From UBA11524 sp965646445 (lineage in GTDB: Bacteria > Bacillota > Clostridia > Christensenellales > Aristaeellaceae), in assembly GCA_965646445.1 (NCBI GenBank), contig CBFFZW010000005.1, positions 35,789 to 99,788 of the forward strand: a DNA stretch of 64,000 bases, given 5' to 3'. Below the pieces are notes generated by a model that was not told the origin of the DNA, did not search any database, and saw nothing but the letters and a program-made list of their open reading frames with translations. Positions 1 to 8,985 of the stretch are shown here, piece after piece. Every line of letters begins with the position of its first letter. The first letter of the stretch is position 1. Made by a program: the position numbers and the translations under genes.

Positions 1-3000
1 GTGGAGGAAGGGGAGATGTCGGCGCTGCCCGCCATCAGCCCTGAGCTTATGGCCAGCGTCAGCGGCGAGGCCGTGGACGGCGAGGGCCATGCCCTGGCAG
101 GGGCGGTCGTGTCCCTGACGGATGCGGGCGGGCAGGAGCGGCAGTTCACCGTGGGCGAGGACGGCCAGTGGCGCTTCGCGGAGCTTCCGGCGGGCCGGTA
201 TACGCTTCGCCTGCGGACGACAACGGGCATGGCAGCCCCCGACCAGAGCATCGAGCTGAGCGCCGGACAGGAGGCGTCGGGGATCCGCGTGACGGCGGCC
301 CAGCCCGGCAGCATCTGCGTTAACGCCTTCCTGGACAGCAACAGCAATGGCCGTCAGGGCGAATACGAGCGTCCTGTGGCGAATATCACGGTCAGCGCCA
401 TCCCTGCGGGGAGCGCCGACGGCCAGGCGGTGGCCAGCGCCGTCACGGGGAAAAACGGTCAGGCGGTGCTGGAAGGCCTGGCCCCCGGCCAGTATATCCT
501 GCGGGTGCAGCTGCCCATGGGCTACGGATACGGGCCCTTCAGTGAGGCGGGGCGCCTGAACGCCAGCATGCTGCGGGAGAGCGCGGAGTCCGTTCAGGAC
601 AGCGACCCCGTCACGGTTGCCTCCGGCATGGAGACGCAGGCCGGTGTGGGCGTCGCCAGCATGGCCACGGTGAGCGGCTATGTCTGGCTGGATGTCAACG
701 GCGACGGTGTGCGGCAGAATGACGAGCCCGGTCAGGCCGGTGTGGTCATCGACCTGGTGGTGCGCGGCGGCGACACCCGCTATTCCCTGGTGACGGGGGA
801 GGACGGCCATTACGTCTTCGGCGCGGTGGAAGGCGGAGAATACAACATCCGCGCCACAGCCCCGGAGGGCCTGGCCTTCACCCAGTATACCAAGCAGGGC
901 GGAAACAAGCGCTCCATCCTCACCACCGAGGGCAGCCGCAAGGGCACCAAGCTGGTGAACATCAAGGCCGGCACCGTGCTGGACGAGCAGAACATCGGTT
1001 TGGTGCGGGAGTCCGCGCTGGAGGTGCGGTGCTTCCTGGATGCCAACTACAACGGTTATTACGACGAGGGCGAGCTGCCCCTGCCTGGGGTGCGGGGCGA
1101 ATTGTCCAAGCAGAACGGCACCCTGGTGGCCACCCGGGAATCCGACGAAAACGGCCTGATGCTGTTCGACGGTCTGCGCGCCAACATCTATTCCCTGCGG
1201 GCCGTGCTGCCCGAGGGCGCGGCCTTCACCATGGTTGCCGATGGCCCGGAGGGCAACCGCTTCAAGCCGCGGGACGGCCGCAGAGAAAACACCGTGGAGC
1301 CAATTGAGCTGGGCACCGCGGAGAGGAAATCCATGGTGGTGGGCGGCCTTCTGCCCGGCACCATCAGCGGCGTGTGCTATCTGGACGATAATTTCTCCGC
1401 CACCCGGGACGCCGGTGAGGACGTGGTTTCCGGCCTCACGGTGATTCTGCGGGACAGTGACGGCAACGAGATTGCTCGCTGCCGCACCAACGCCAAGGGC
1501 GCGTACAGCTTCACGGGCGTCGCCCCCGGCAGCTATGTCATCGCGCTGAACGCCAAGCGCGGCTATGCCTTCACCAAGCTGGGCGAGGGCAACGTGGTCA
1601 TCAATACGGGCGACGGCGCGGGCGAGACGGCGGTCTTCGAGCTGCCCCTGGGTGAAAGCCGGGAAAACATGGACATTGGCATGATCCTCCCCGGCGTGGT
1701 ACAGGGCCGCGTCTTTGCCGACCGCAACGATAACGGCCTGATGGACGAGGGCGAGGGCGGACTGGTCGGCACGGTGGTGCGCCTGATGGACGAGAGCGGC
1801 GAGTGGTTTGCCGCCGAGATTGGTGAGGACGGGCTGTTCCGCTTTGACGCGGTGATGCCCGGCCGGTACTACCTGCGCTACGAGCTGCCCCAGCGGGGCG
1901 TCTTCGCGACGAAAACCGACGGTGGCAATACCATCGCGGGGGAGGATGGCGCCGCCGCCAGCCCCTGGTTCGACTTCACCGTGGGCGGCGAGGTGGAAGC
2001 CCCCCTGTGCGGCGGTCTGACGCTGGGCAGCGTGGCGGGCCGTGCCTTTGAGGATCACAATGGTTCCGGCGCGATGGATGAGGGCGAGGGCCTCCTGGCG
2101 GGGCTTACGCTGACCCTGACGCCCAGCCGGGCGGATTTGTCTCCCGTGACCGTTACCACCGGGGCGGACGGCGCCTTCAGCGTGACGGGGCTTCGGCCGG
2201 ATACCTATACGCTGCGGATGACCTGTCCTGACGGTCGGGTGCTGTCCCGCACGGCGGGCGTGACCCTGCCTGTGCAGGCGGGTGAAAATGACCAGCGCGT
2301 CTCCCTGGCCATCAGCATGGGGGATGTTTACGAGGATCAGCAGATTGGCTGCGTCAAGCCCGCCAGCCTGACGGGCATCCTCTGGCTGGATGAAAACAAT
2401 GACGGCCGCCGCGGCGCGGAGGAGCGGACGCCTGCGGGCCTGCGGGTCACGGTGATCGACCAGGCCACAGGGGACGTTTTTGCCCATCTCACCACCGACG
2501 ACCGGGGTGTGTTCGCCACCGAAGGGCTGATCCCCGGCAGCTACACCCTGCGCTATGAGCTGGACGCGCAGACCATCCCGGCTCTGGCGGGAGACAGCAC
2601 CTTCCGGCAGGATGAGGACGCCCTAGTCATGCGGGATGTGCGGGCGGAGGAAGGCGGCGTCTGCCAGGGCCTGATGCTGGGCATTGTGCGCTATACCAGC
2701 CTGGGCGGCACGGTGTGGGTCGATCTGGGCGGCGCGGTGGAGCCTCTTTCCGGGGCGGTCATGACGCTGCTGGACGCCTCCGGCCAGACGCTGCAAAGCG
2801 CGCAGACGGATGAAAACGGCGGCTATCGCTTCGATGCACTGCTGCCCGGAGCGTACAGCATCGCCGTCCTCCTGCCGGAAGGCCAGGTGGTGGTGGAGCC
2901 GGACGACGCTCGCCTGGAAAAGCGCGGCAGCATCATGACCTGGTGCGCGGGCCGCAGCGGCTCCAGCGACACCATCGAGGTCAGGATGGGCGAGGATCAG

Positions 3001-3450
3001 CTGGCGCTGGACGTGGGCAGCGTGCTGCCCGGACGGTTGGGCGATCTGGCCTGGCTGGACGAAAACGGCAACGGCCTCCAGGAAACGGAGGAAGGCGGCA
3101 TCCCCGGGGTTCAGCTGGAGCTCCTGCGGGACGGCCAGGTGGTGGCGACCACGGTGACGGATCAATACGGCTTCTACCTGTTTGATGAGTTGTACCCCGC
3201 GACCTACGCGGTGCGGGCCACGGCGCCTGAGGCAGTCAAGCCCACCCGTCAGCGCGACAATGTTCCGGGCATTGTCTCGGTGCTGCCGGAATCGGAAGAC
3301 GTAACCGTGACTTCCGATCCCGTCACCGTCACCAGCGACCGCAGCAACTACACCGCCGACCTGGGCTATGTCCTGCGCAAGCCGGGGGTTTATCCCGAGG
3401 GCTATGGCCAGGGTGAAGCCCAGGACTGGACGAAGATTCTGGTCAAATAG
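1..3450 (+). CDS. Multi-repeat SdrD-B-like surface protein (5' end probably cut by the window)
   Basis: The reading frame is open from the first base and encodes 1149 residues made almost wholly of about ten beta-sandwich repeats of roughly 105-115 residues. Each repeat starts with a block such as GYVWLDVNGDGVRQNDEPG or LAWLDENGNGLQETEEGG and ends with a G-x-Y-x-L/I-R strand. This is the SdrD B-like (prealbumin-like) fold with Asp/Asn-rich loops that bind calcium in known family members. No signal peptide is visible at the N-terminus, which begins inside a repeat, so the true start is probably upstream of the window. The C-terminus (ending TKILVK) has no LPXTG motif, hydrophobic tail, SLH domain or dockerin, so the mode of attachment is unknown. 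Role (inference): an extended surface stalk or adhesin. A strong terminator follows directly. Confidence 0.8.
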   Translation: MEEGEMSALPAISPELMASVSGEAVDGEGHALAGAVVSLTDAGGQERQFTVGEDGQWRFAELPAGRYTLRLRTTTGMAAPDQSIELSAGQEASGIRVTAAQPGSICVNAFLDSNSNGRQGEYERPVANITVSAIPAGSADGQAVASAVTGKNGQAVLEGLAPGQYILRVQLPMGYGYGPFSEAGRLNASMLRESAESVQDSDPVTVASGMETQAGVGVASMATVSGYVWLDVNGDGVRQNDEPGQAGVVIDLVVRGGDTRYSLVTGEDGHYVFGAVEGGEYNIRATAPEGLAFTQYTKQGGNKRSILTTEGSRKGTKLVNIKAGTVLDEQNIGLVRESALEVRCFLDANYNGYYDEGELPLPGVRGELSKQNGTLVATRESDENGLMLFDGLRANIYSLRAVLPEGAAFTMVADGPEGNRFKPRDGRRENTVEPIELGTAERKSMVVGGLLPGTISGVCYLDDNFSATRDAGEDVVSGLTVILRDSDGNEIARCRTNAKGAYSFTGVAPGSYVIALNAKRGYAFTKLGEGNVVINTGDGAGETAVFELPLGESRENMDIGMILPGVVQGRVFADRNDNGLMDEGEGGLVGTVVRLMDESGEWFAAEIGEDGLFRFDAVMPGRYYLRYELPQRGVFATKTDGGNTIAGEDGAAASPWFDFTVGGEVEAPLCGGLTLGSVAGRAFEDHNGSGAMDEGEGLLAGLTLTLTPSRADLSPVTVTTGADGAFSVTGLRPDTYTLRMTCPDGRVLSRTAGVTLPVQAGENDQRVSLAISMGDVYEDQQIGCVKPASLTGILWLDENNDGRRGAEERTPAGLRVTVIDQATGDVFAHLTTDDRGVFATEGLIPGSYTLRYELDAQTIPALAGDSTFRQDEDALVMRDVRAEEGGVCQGLMLGIVRYTSLGGTVWVDLGGAVEPLSGAVMTLLDASGQTLQSAQTDENGGYRFDALLPGAYSIAVLLPEGQVVVEPDDARLEKRGSIMTWCAGRSGSSDTIEVRMGEDQLALDVGSVLPGRLGDLAWLDENGNGLQETEEGGIPGVQLELLRDGQVVATTVTDQYGFYLFDELYPATYAVRATAPEAVKPTRQRDNVPGIVSVLPESEDVTVTSDPVTVTSDRSNYTADLGYVLRKPGVYPEGYGQGEAQDWTKILVK

Positions 3451-3480
3451 CGAAAGCGGTGCCCACAAAAGGCACATAAG

Positions 3481-3523
3481 AAAATCCCCATTCATCCGTT
3501 CCATTGGGATGAATGGGGATTTT
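3481..3523. terminator. Bidirectional intrinsic terminator
   Basis: A perfect 17-bp inverted repeat (arms 3481-3497 and 3507-3523, loop 9 nt) begins with AAAA and ends with TTTT. It therefore works as a hairpin plus T-run on both strands. It lies between the convergent repeat-protein gene and the minus-strand membrane-protein gene. Confidence 0.9.
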
Positions 3524-3533
3524 GCTGTTCCCG

Positions 3534-4004
3534 TCAGCCGATGCGCTTGCGATGCTGCCAGTGGATGCCGATATGCCCGATGCCCAGGATCACGGCCGCC
3601 ATCAGCATGGGCGCCACCCTCCCGTATATTCCCAGCAGGAAGAAAGCCACAACCGGCAGGGTTGCTCCGGCGAGAGGTATGCCGAAGAAGCTGCTGTAAA
3701 AGTCCGATAAGGTGCGGCGGCTTCGGAAGTACCGGATCCACCACCATTCGTACAGCGCCATCAGCGTGAAGGCGGCGACAAGCCACCACGACCAAGGACT
3801 CCAGGGGCGGAGGTTGAAGTCGGCAAAGATCAGCGCGCAGACGCAGGTCAGCGCCTCGCCTGTGCGCTCAAACAGCCTCAAAATCTTGCTTTCGGCAGCC
3901 GGAGAATACCCCTCCGGCATATTTTTTGTCCATAAGAGGTTGGGAATCAGCAGCATCAGCAGAAAAAGGAGCCCCACATAGGAAAACCCAAGGGTTCCGA
4001 CCAT
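3534..4004 (-). CDS. Small conserved membrane protein of unknown function
   Basis: A 156-residue protein with four or five hydrophobic segments (about residues 5-25, 48-62, 72-92, 112-130, 132-148). It has the early motif PNLLWTKNMP, an internal Trp-rich stretch (WSPWSWW, EWWWIRYF), and a His-rich end (GIGHIGIHWQHRKR). No enzymatic motif is evident and I do not recognise a named family. The start was chosen at 4004 because an AGGGGGG sequence lies just upstream. A longer frame extends further upstream but runs through the acetyltransferase gene. It lies 31 bp after the GNAT gene and is probably co-transcribed with it. Confidence 0.75.
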   Translation of the reverse strand: MVGTLGFSYVGLLFLLMLLIPNLLWTKNMPEGYSPAAESKILRLFERTGEALTCVCALIFADFNLRPWSPWSWWLVAAFTLMALYEWWWIRYFRSRRTLSDFYSSFFGIPLAGATLPVVAFFLLGIYGRVAPMLMAAVILGIGHIGIHWQHRKRIG

Positions 4005-4035
4005 CGCTTTCCCCCCCTGTCTCAGCGGCCGGACT

Positions 4036-4542
4036 TTACGCTTCCACACGGACGTACCGGCGCTCGTACAGCGTTTCCCCGCCGATCTGGTCTTCCGCCC
4101 GGTCGGTGGTGGGCTTGAAGCCCTGATGGCGGTAGAAGGCGTCGGCGGCGCGGTTGTTTTCAAAGCACCACAGATAAAAGCGGGTGAAGCCGTCCGCCCG
4201 CATCTGGCGCAGAACCTCCTCCAGCAGCGCGCTGCCGAGGCCCTGGCGGGTGCATTCCGGCAGCAGGTACAGGGAAACCACCTCGCCCCAGTCGGTATAG
4301 CGGTCGTCCCGGCCCCGGCCATAGATCGCGCAGCCCACGGGATGGCCGTCCCGCCACAGCAGCAGGCCGGAAAAGCGGCCGCTGTCCAGCCAGGTGCGAA
4401 CGGAAGGAACCCAATAATCATCCGGCAGCCGTTCCAGATAATCGGCGGGAATGACGCCGCGATAGGCCCTGCGCCAGCTGGTGGCGTACAGATGGCTGAT
4501 TAATCCGGCGTCCGTGCCCGCGGCGTCGCGAAATTCCATCAT
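4036..4542 (-). CDS. GNAT family N-acetyltransferase
   Basis: A 168-residue single-domain protein with the GNAT fold. It has strand beta4 VVSLYLLPECTRQGLGSALL, whose RQGLGSA is the acetyl-CoA pyrophosphate loop (R/Q-x-x-G-x-G/A), then helix EEVLRQM and the late motif NNRAADAFYRHQGFKP found in RimI-like members. It presumably transfers acetyl from acetyl-CoA to an amine, but the substrate cannot be predicted. The start at 4542 (or the adjacent ATG at 4539) follows GGTGAGGTGAG. The open frame continues upstream, but that part reads as non-coding promoter sequence. It is the first gene of a two-gene minus-strand unit. Confidence 0.85.
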   Translation of the reverse strand: MMEFRDAAGTDAGLISHLYATSWRRAYRGVIPADYLERLPDDYWVPSVRTWLDSGRFSGLLLWRDGHPVGCAIYGRGRDDRYTDWGEVVSLYLLPECTRQGLGSALLEEVLRQMRADGFTRFYLWCFENNRAADAFYRHQGFKPTTDRAEDQIGGETLYERRYVRVEA

Positions 4543-4666
4543 CCTACTCACCTCACCATGATTATGACGCGGCGGGGAGGCGCTGTCAAGCGAACATCGG
4601 CGCGCGGAATTGTAAAATTCGACAGGGATTGGCCGAAATGGCGACATAGTTGCCAAATACACACCA

Positions 4667-4695
4667 TTTATAGGACAAACGCGCGGTGTTACAAT
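4667..4695 (+). promoter_or_regulatory. Possible sigma-A promoter of the first sugar operon
   Basis: A TTTATA (-35, 4667-4672) and a TACAAT (-10, 4690-4695) are separated by 17 bp. They lie about 25 bp upstream of the AGGAG-preceded start at 4721. The -35 box matches only four of six consensus bases, so the promoter is weak or activator-dependent. No operator is recognised. Confidence 0.4.
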
Positions 4696-4720
4696 ACGTT
4701 TGTGTTAGGAGAGTGACGTT

Positions 4721-7006
4721 ATGCTGCGATGGAGAAAAGGGCTGACGGCGGCGCTTTTGTGCGTATGCGCACTGCTGGCGAAAAACGGTATGGCGGAGGA
4801 GCGGAATATGGTGATCGAGCGCTGTGACGAGCATTCACTGCAATGGACGTTATCCGAGGACGCTTCCTATCCGCTGGACTATTCCGACCGTGTGGCCGCG
4901 AATGTCACCCATGTTGGTGAAAAGGTGCTGTATACCGGCCGGACTTCCGGCATCTGGGCGGTGGAGGAGAGCGCACTGACCGTCCGGCGCACCTATTCGC
5001 CGCTGGAAACCCAGGGGTTTTATCGCTGTGTTGCCCTGCGGCAGGATGGAATGAAGCATGTCGGGAAGTCGCTCAGGCTGGCCCTGGCGCCCCGGAGCGG
5101 CGGTATGATCGGCGTGTGCTTCGGCATGGATGAGGGCGGCGAGAGCGGCTGGGCCATTGTCCTGTCCGATGCCGAGGGCAAAGCGACGCTGATGAAGTAC
5201 ACAAGCGGCCTGCTGATCCCCTATCTGGATCAGAACGGGCTGCCGGTGGAAACGCCTTTTTGGGGAGCCGATGAAGATTCCTGTACCGACATGGAGGTTC
5301 AATGGAACGAGCAGGCGGATGGCCAATGGGAGATTGCTGTCCTGCTGGATGATATGGAGGAAATCAGGACGTCCGTGCCCGCGGGTCTGGGCGACGCGGC
5401 GGCGATTGTCGCCACGGCCAACGGCGGACGGGTCGCCATGCTTCAGGCGGACGGCGAGGCGCTTGAAATCGACGCACCCTGGCAGTGCTCGGCGGATGAT
5501 GCCGTGGCGGTGGATTACGCCTTCAAGGGTACGCTGACCAGCGAGCCGTTCGTCATTGACAGCGCGTACCTGACCTTCCGCATCGGCGGCGCGGATTCCG
5601 AACGGCTTCAGTGCCAGCTGATCGAGGCAGAAACAGAGCGGGTGCTGATGGCGGTATCCGGCCCCGGAACGGAGGATACCAAGCGCGTTTTGTGGGATGT
5701 GACGCCCTATGCGGGCCAAAGGGTGCAGGTGCGCGTTGTGGATCGCCACGCCGGGGGCTATTTGACGCTGGATGACCTGCGTCAGACGAACGAAATGCCG
5801 GAGGATCTGCTGTTCAGCCTGCTGCACTTCCAGGTGGGCTACGCGGCGGCGAGCACCAAAAAGGCTTACATCCGCACGGTATGTGAGCAGCCCCTGACGG
5901 AAGCGGATTTCACGCTGGTGGATGAGCGCGGCGAGACGGTTTACACGGGCAGGGCGGAGGCGATGCAGCCCTGCTGGGGCAGCCGCTGGTATGTGCTGGA
6001 TTTCTCGGATTTTCAGCAGGAAGGCGTCTATCGTCTGTTGGTGGGCAAGGGAGAAGTGTGCAGCACGCAATTTACCATTGCGTCCCGCGCCCTGACCGAT
6101 GGCTCGCTGATTGACGTTGCGCTGAATCAGCTTGACCTGCGCCGTGTGCCGGGCAAAATGGGCTGGCGGGACAGCTCCACCAATGAGCTGCGGGAGCTTC
6201 ACGCCCAGGTGATGGCGGTGCATACCATGCTGGATCTGCTGGAAAAGCAGGGGGACTGGCTTTCGGAGGTTCAGCGGGCCCGCTGTCTGGACAATATCGC
6301 CTGGGGACTGCAGTATGTGCTGTCCGCCCAGGAGCGCACGGATGATCCCTTGACGGATGGCCGCTTCATTCATGATCTGTACCCCTCCCAGTATACGGCG
6401 GAGCATCTGCGCAGCTGGTTTGACATGGTCTATGCCATGTCGGCCCTGGCTCGCTCCTATCCCGTGCTGCTGGAGGCGGACGCCGACCTGGCCGGGCAGG
6501 TGAAGGACGCCTTCGATGTGTCCTACGCGCTGTGTACGCGGCGGCCGTACTATCTGGAGGAGGAGCTGACCATCGAATCGCCGGCCGGTCGGGGGGCTTT
6601 CCAGAATAACGCCATCAAGGTCTATGGCATCAACGATCCGCTGTGGGAATTCGACCTTCAGCTGCGCACCCGCGACCGGCTGATGTACGCCTGGGCCTGC
6701 ACTCTGATGTATGAAGGAACCCGGGAAGAACGTTATCTCAATACGGCCAGGGAGATGGCCCGGCTGGTCTGCGAAAGCCAGTACACGGACGCTGACAACC
6801 CCATCGACGGCACCTATGGTTTCTTCTATGAATTCAACGACGGCTCCAACGCCATGATGCTGGAATGGATTCAGAACAACAACCTGATGCTGGGCAACCA
6901 GACGCCCACCACCATGGCGCCGCGCCGGAGGATGAGGACGCCGCGCTGTGGTACAACACGGTGCGCATCTATACGCGGAGCTTTGTCAAGGCATCGGCGG
7001 AGCTGA
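4721..7006 (+). CDS. GH9-like glycoside hydrolase, N-terminal part (frameshifted)
   Basis: Begins with a signal peptide (LTAALLCVCALLAKNGMAEE). A beta-sandwich region with concanavalin-like character follows (about residues 25-350), then an Ig-like domain typical of the CelD N-terminus (about 365-455, LHFQVGYAAAS to STQFTIASR). An alpha-barrel of six-hairpin type then starts near GWRDSSTNELRELHAQVMAVHTMLDLL. The order Ig-like plus alpha-toroid matches family GH9 (endoglucanase or exo-glucanase type). The frame is lost near 6910-6925, after the motif QNNNLMLGNQ, and the last 30 or so residues to the stop at 7006 are out-of-frame translation. The rest of the barrel continues in another frame (see 6865-8010). 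Joined, the protein would be about 1,096 residues. The family call is by architecture and catalytic acids were not pinned down. Confidence 0.65.
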   Translation: MLRWRKGLTAALLCVCALLAKNGMAEERNMVIERCDEHSLQWTLSEDASYPLDYSDRVAANVTHVGEKVLYTGRTSGIWAVEESALTVRRTYSPLETQGFYRCVALRQDGMKHVGKSLRLALAPRSGGMIGVCFGMDEGGESGWAIVLSDAEGKATLMKYTSGLLIPYLDQNGLPVETPFWGADEDSCTDMEVQWNEQADGQWEIAVLLDDMEEIRTSVPAGLGDAAAIVATANGGRVAMLQADGEALEIDAPWQCSADDAVAVDYAFKGTLTSEPFVIDSAYLTFRIGGADSERLQCQLIEAETERVLMAVSGPGTEDTKRVLWDVTPYAGQRVQVRVVDRHAGGYLTLDDLRQTNEMPEDLLFSLLHFQVGYAAASTKKAYIRTVCEQPLTEADFTLVDERGETVYTGRAEAMQPCWGSRWYVLDFSDFQQEGVYRLLVGKGEVCSTQFTIASRALTDGSLIDVALNQLDLRRVPGKMGWRDSSTNELRELHAQVMAVHTMLDLLEKQGDWLSEVQRARCLDNIAWGLQYVLSAQERTDDPLTDGRFIHDLYPSQYTAEHLRSWFDMVYAMSALARSYPVLLEADADLAGQVKDAFDVSYALCTRRPYYLEEELTIESPAGRGAFQNNAIKVYGINDPLWEFDLQLRTRDRLMYAWACTLMYEGTREERYLNTAREMARLVCESQYTDADNPIDGTYGFFYEFNDGSNAMMLEWIQNNNLMLGNQTPTTMAPRRRMRTPRCGTTRCASIRGALSRHRRS

Positions 7007-8010
7007 CGCCGCTGGGCATTTACCCCATTGGCGTATACAAGCATCCCACCGCCGGGGGCGTCAAGTTCTTCCAGACCATCAATCATGGCGCCACATCCCA
7101 CTACGGCAACGCCGCCTACAACATCATGCAGCTGGCGCTGTACTTTGACGACATCGAGCTTCAGCGGCTTGCGGAAAACAACGTGCAGTTCGTGGTGGGG
7201 CTCCATCCCGGCTTCCCCACGGACGCGACGCATACCGCCTGGCAGTCTCGGTCGCTGCTGTACCTGATCGGCAACCGCTCCTTCAGCGGTTACTACCATG
7301 GCGGCGCGTATCTGCCGCCCCTGGGCAGCGGCATCAACGGCTTTTCCGCCTCGGAGCAGTTTGTGGTCAAGGGCATTGCGCAGACGCCGGATCTGCCCCT
7401 GGGCATCATCGACGAGAACGGCAAGTACCAGTTCAATGAGGATTACATTCCCCACGGCATGGGCTACGCCGCGGGCGTCGCGGCGGTGGAGGCCGATTGC
7501 GTCTGGCCGATCCGAACCACGGTGAACGGCAGCCCCGTCTCCGTGACCGGCTTTTATGAGGGCGATGTCTCCGGCACGGTAACGACCGACGCCGACGGCC
7601 GGGCGAGCCTCAGCGGCCTTCCCGCGGGCAGCAGGATCGTGCTGCGCTTTGATGTTGAGGGCGTGACCTTCGAGCGGGCGTATACTGCAGTCGCCGGTGT
7701 CGCGGAGCCGTGGAGCGTTGATTTTGCCAATTGCGCGGCGCTTTCCTGGGAAACGGAAGAATCGGCGGACGGCGCGGTGACGGGAAAGCTCGTCATCGCC
7801 AATGCCGGTACGCAGCTCATCGCCCCGGTGCTGACCCTGCTGTGCGACGGCGCTGAGCTGAGCTATGAGGCTTCGGCGATCAGCCTGGCGGCGGGCGAGA
7901 GCGTGGCGGTTCCCTTTGCCTTGACGCGAGGTGAACGGGCCAAGCCGTATCTCGTTTACGCCTGTGTCCAAACGGCATATTCAAGTCAGGTAAGCGTGCT
8001 TGGCGAGTGA
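6865..8010 (+). CDS. GH9-like glycoside hydrolase, C-terminal part (frameshifted)
   Basis: This is the continuation of the previous gene. Coding character starts near 6920 (ALWYNTVRIYTRSFVKASAEL) and carries the rest of the alpha-toroid, including HGATSHYGNAAYN and the stretch GLHPGFPTDATHTAWQSRSLLY. A beta-rich region follows from about residue 220, with a carboxypeptidase-regulatory-like segment (DADGRASLSGLPAGSRIVLRF) and a final Ig-like domain. The part before 6920 is not a natural N-terminus and has no signal peptide. Relative to the first half, the frame change is what the loss of one base (or gain of two) would give. The two halves are most simply one gene broken by mutation or by a sequencing error. 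The first ABC permease follows 22 bp downstream. Confidence 0.65.
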   Translation: MDSEQQPDAGQPDAHHHGAAPEDEDAALWYNTVRIYTRSFVKASAELTPLGIYPIGVYKHPTAGGVKFFQTINHGATSHYGNAAYNIMQLALYFDDIELQRLAENNVQFVVGLHPGFPTDATHTAWQSRSLLYLIGNRSFSGYYHGGAYLPPLGSGINGFSASEQFVVKGIAQTPDLPLGIIDENGKYQFNEDYIPHGMGYAAGVAAVEADCVWPIRTTVNGSPVSVTGFYEGDVSGTVTTDADGRASLSGLPAGSRIVLRFDVEGVTFERAYTAVAGVAEPWSVDFANCAALSWETEESADGAVTGKLVIANAGTQLIAPVLTLLCDGAELSYEASAISLAAGESVAVPFALTRGERAKPYLVYACVQTAYSSQVSVLGE

Positions 8011-8032
8011 AGCGCAGGATGGGAGGGATTGA

Positions 8033-8974
8033 ATGAGCTTGTCACATCAGACGCTGCTGACTCCGAAGCGGCGCCTTCTGCGGGAAATCTACCGCAGCCG
8101 CTATATCTACCTGATGGCCCTGCCGGGCGTGATCGCGATTTTCCTGTTCAGCTATATGCCCTTTTACGGCATCCTGATGGCCTTCAAGGACTTCAGCTAC
8201 AAGAAAGGCATCATGGGCAGCCCGTGGGTTGGGCTGGAGCATTTCTACACGGGCATGAGCGACCCGGAGTTCTGGACGGTCACGCGCAACACCCTGCTGA
8301 TATCCGTGGGACGCATCCTGATTGAGTTCCCGGTGCCGATCATCCTGGCCATCCTGATGAGCGAATTGACGGCGCATCGCTTCAAGCGCGTTGTGCAGTC
8401 CGTGCTGTACTTTCCGCATTCTATCTCGTGGGTTATCATCGGCTCCATGGTCTTCAGCCTGTTTTCGGTGAACAACGGCGTGGTGAACAACCTGCTGTTT
8501 CAACTGACGGGCCGCCGTATCAATTTCCTGGTGGACAGCACGTTCTTCATCGTGCTTTTGTTCACCACCTCCATCTGGAAGGGCGCGGGGTACAGCATGA
8601 TCCTGTACCTGGCGGCCATCACCAACATCGACAGCGAGCTGTACGAGGCGGCCACCATCGACGGCTGCGGACGCGTCAAGCGCATGTGGCACATCACCCT
8701 GCCGGGCATCAACGTGATGGTGGTGACCATGCTGATCCTGGCGGTGGGCGGCATCATGAACGTCGGCTTCGACCAGATCTTCAACCTGTACAACAGCATG
8801 GTCTACGATGTGGCGGACATCATTGACACTTACGTTTACCGCCTGGGCATGAACAAGCTGTATTACAGCGAGGCCACGGCGGTAGGACTGTTCAAATCGG
8901 TCATCAATTTCGCGCTGCTGATGAGCGTCAACGCCCTGTGCAAGCGCATCAACGGCACCGGAATTTACATGTAG
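8033..8974 (+). CDS. Carbohydrate ABC transporter permease, LplB/YteP type
   Basis: A 313-residue integral membrane protein with about six membrane segments, the first at residues 25-47. It has the early motif RYIYLMALPGVIAIFLFSYMPFYG, typical of the LplB/YteP group of MalF-like permeases. The EAA loop that contacts the ATPase is ELYEAATIDGCGRVKRMWHITLPGI (about residues 203-227). It forms the inner-membrane channel with the permease encoded next. GGGAGGG precedes the start, 22 bp after the GH9-like gene, so it is in the same operon. Confidence 0.92.
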   Translation: MSLSHQTLLTPKRRLLREIYRSRYIYLMALPGVIAIFLFSYMPFYGILMAFKDFSYKKGIMGSPWVGLEHFYTGMSDPEFWTVTRNTLLISVGRILIEFPVPIILAILMSELTAHRFKRVVQSVLYFPHSISWVIIGSMVFSLFSVNNGVVNNLLFQLTGRRINFLVDSTFFIVLLFTTSIWKGAGYSMILYLAAITNIDSELYEAATIDGCGRVKRMWHITLPGINVMVVTMLILAVGGIMNVGFDQIFNLYNSMVYDVADIIDTYVYRLGMNKLYYSEATAVGLFKSVINFALLMSVNALCKRINGTGIYM

Positions 8975-8985
8975 GGAGGTGCAAA

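Noticed and set aside
3292..3450. Sortase signal or dockerin at the end of the repeat protein
   Set aside because: No LPXTG-like motif, hydrophobic stretch, or duplicated calcium loop of dockerin type is present in the last 50 residues.
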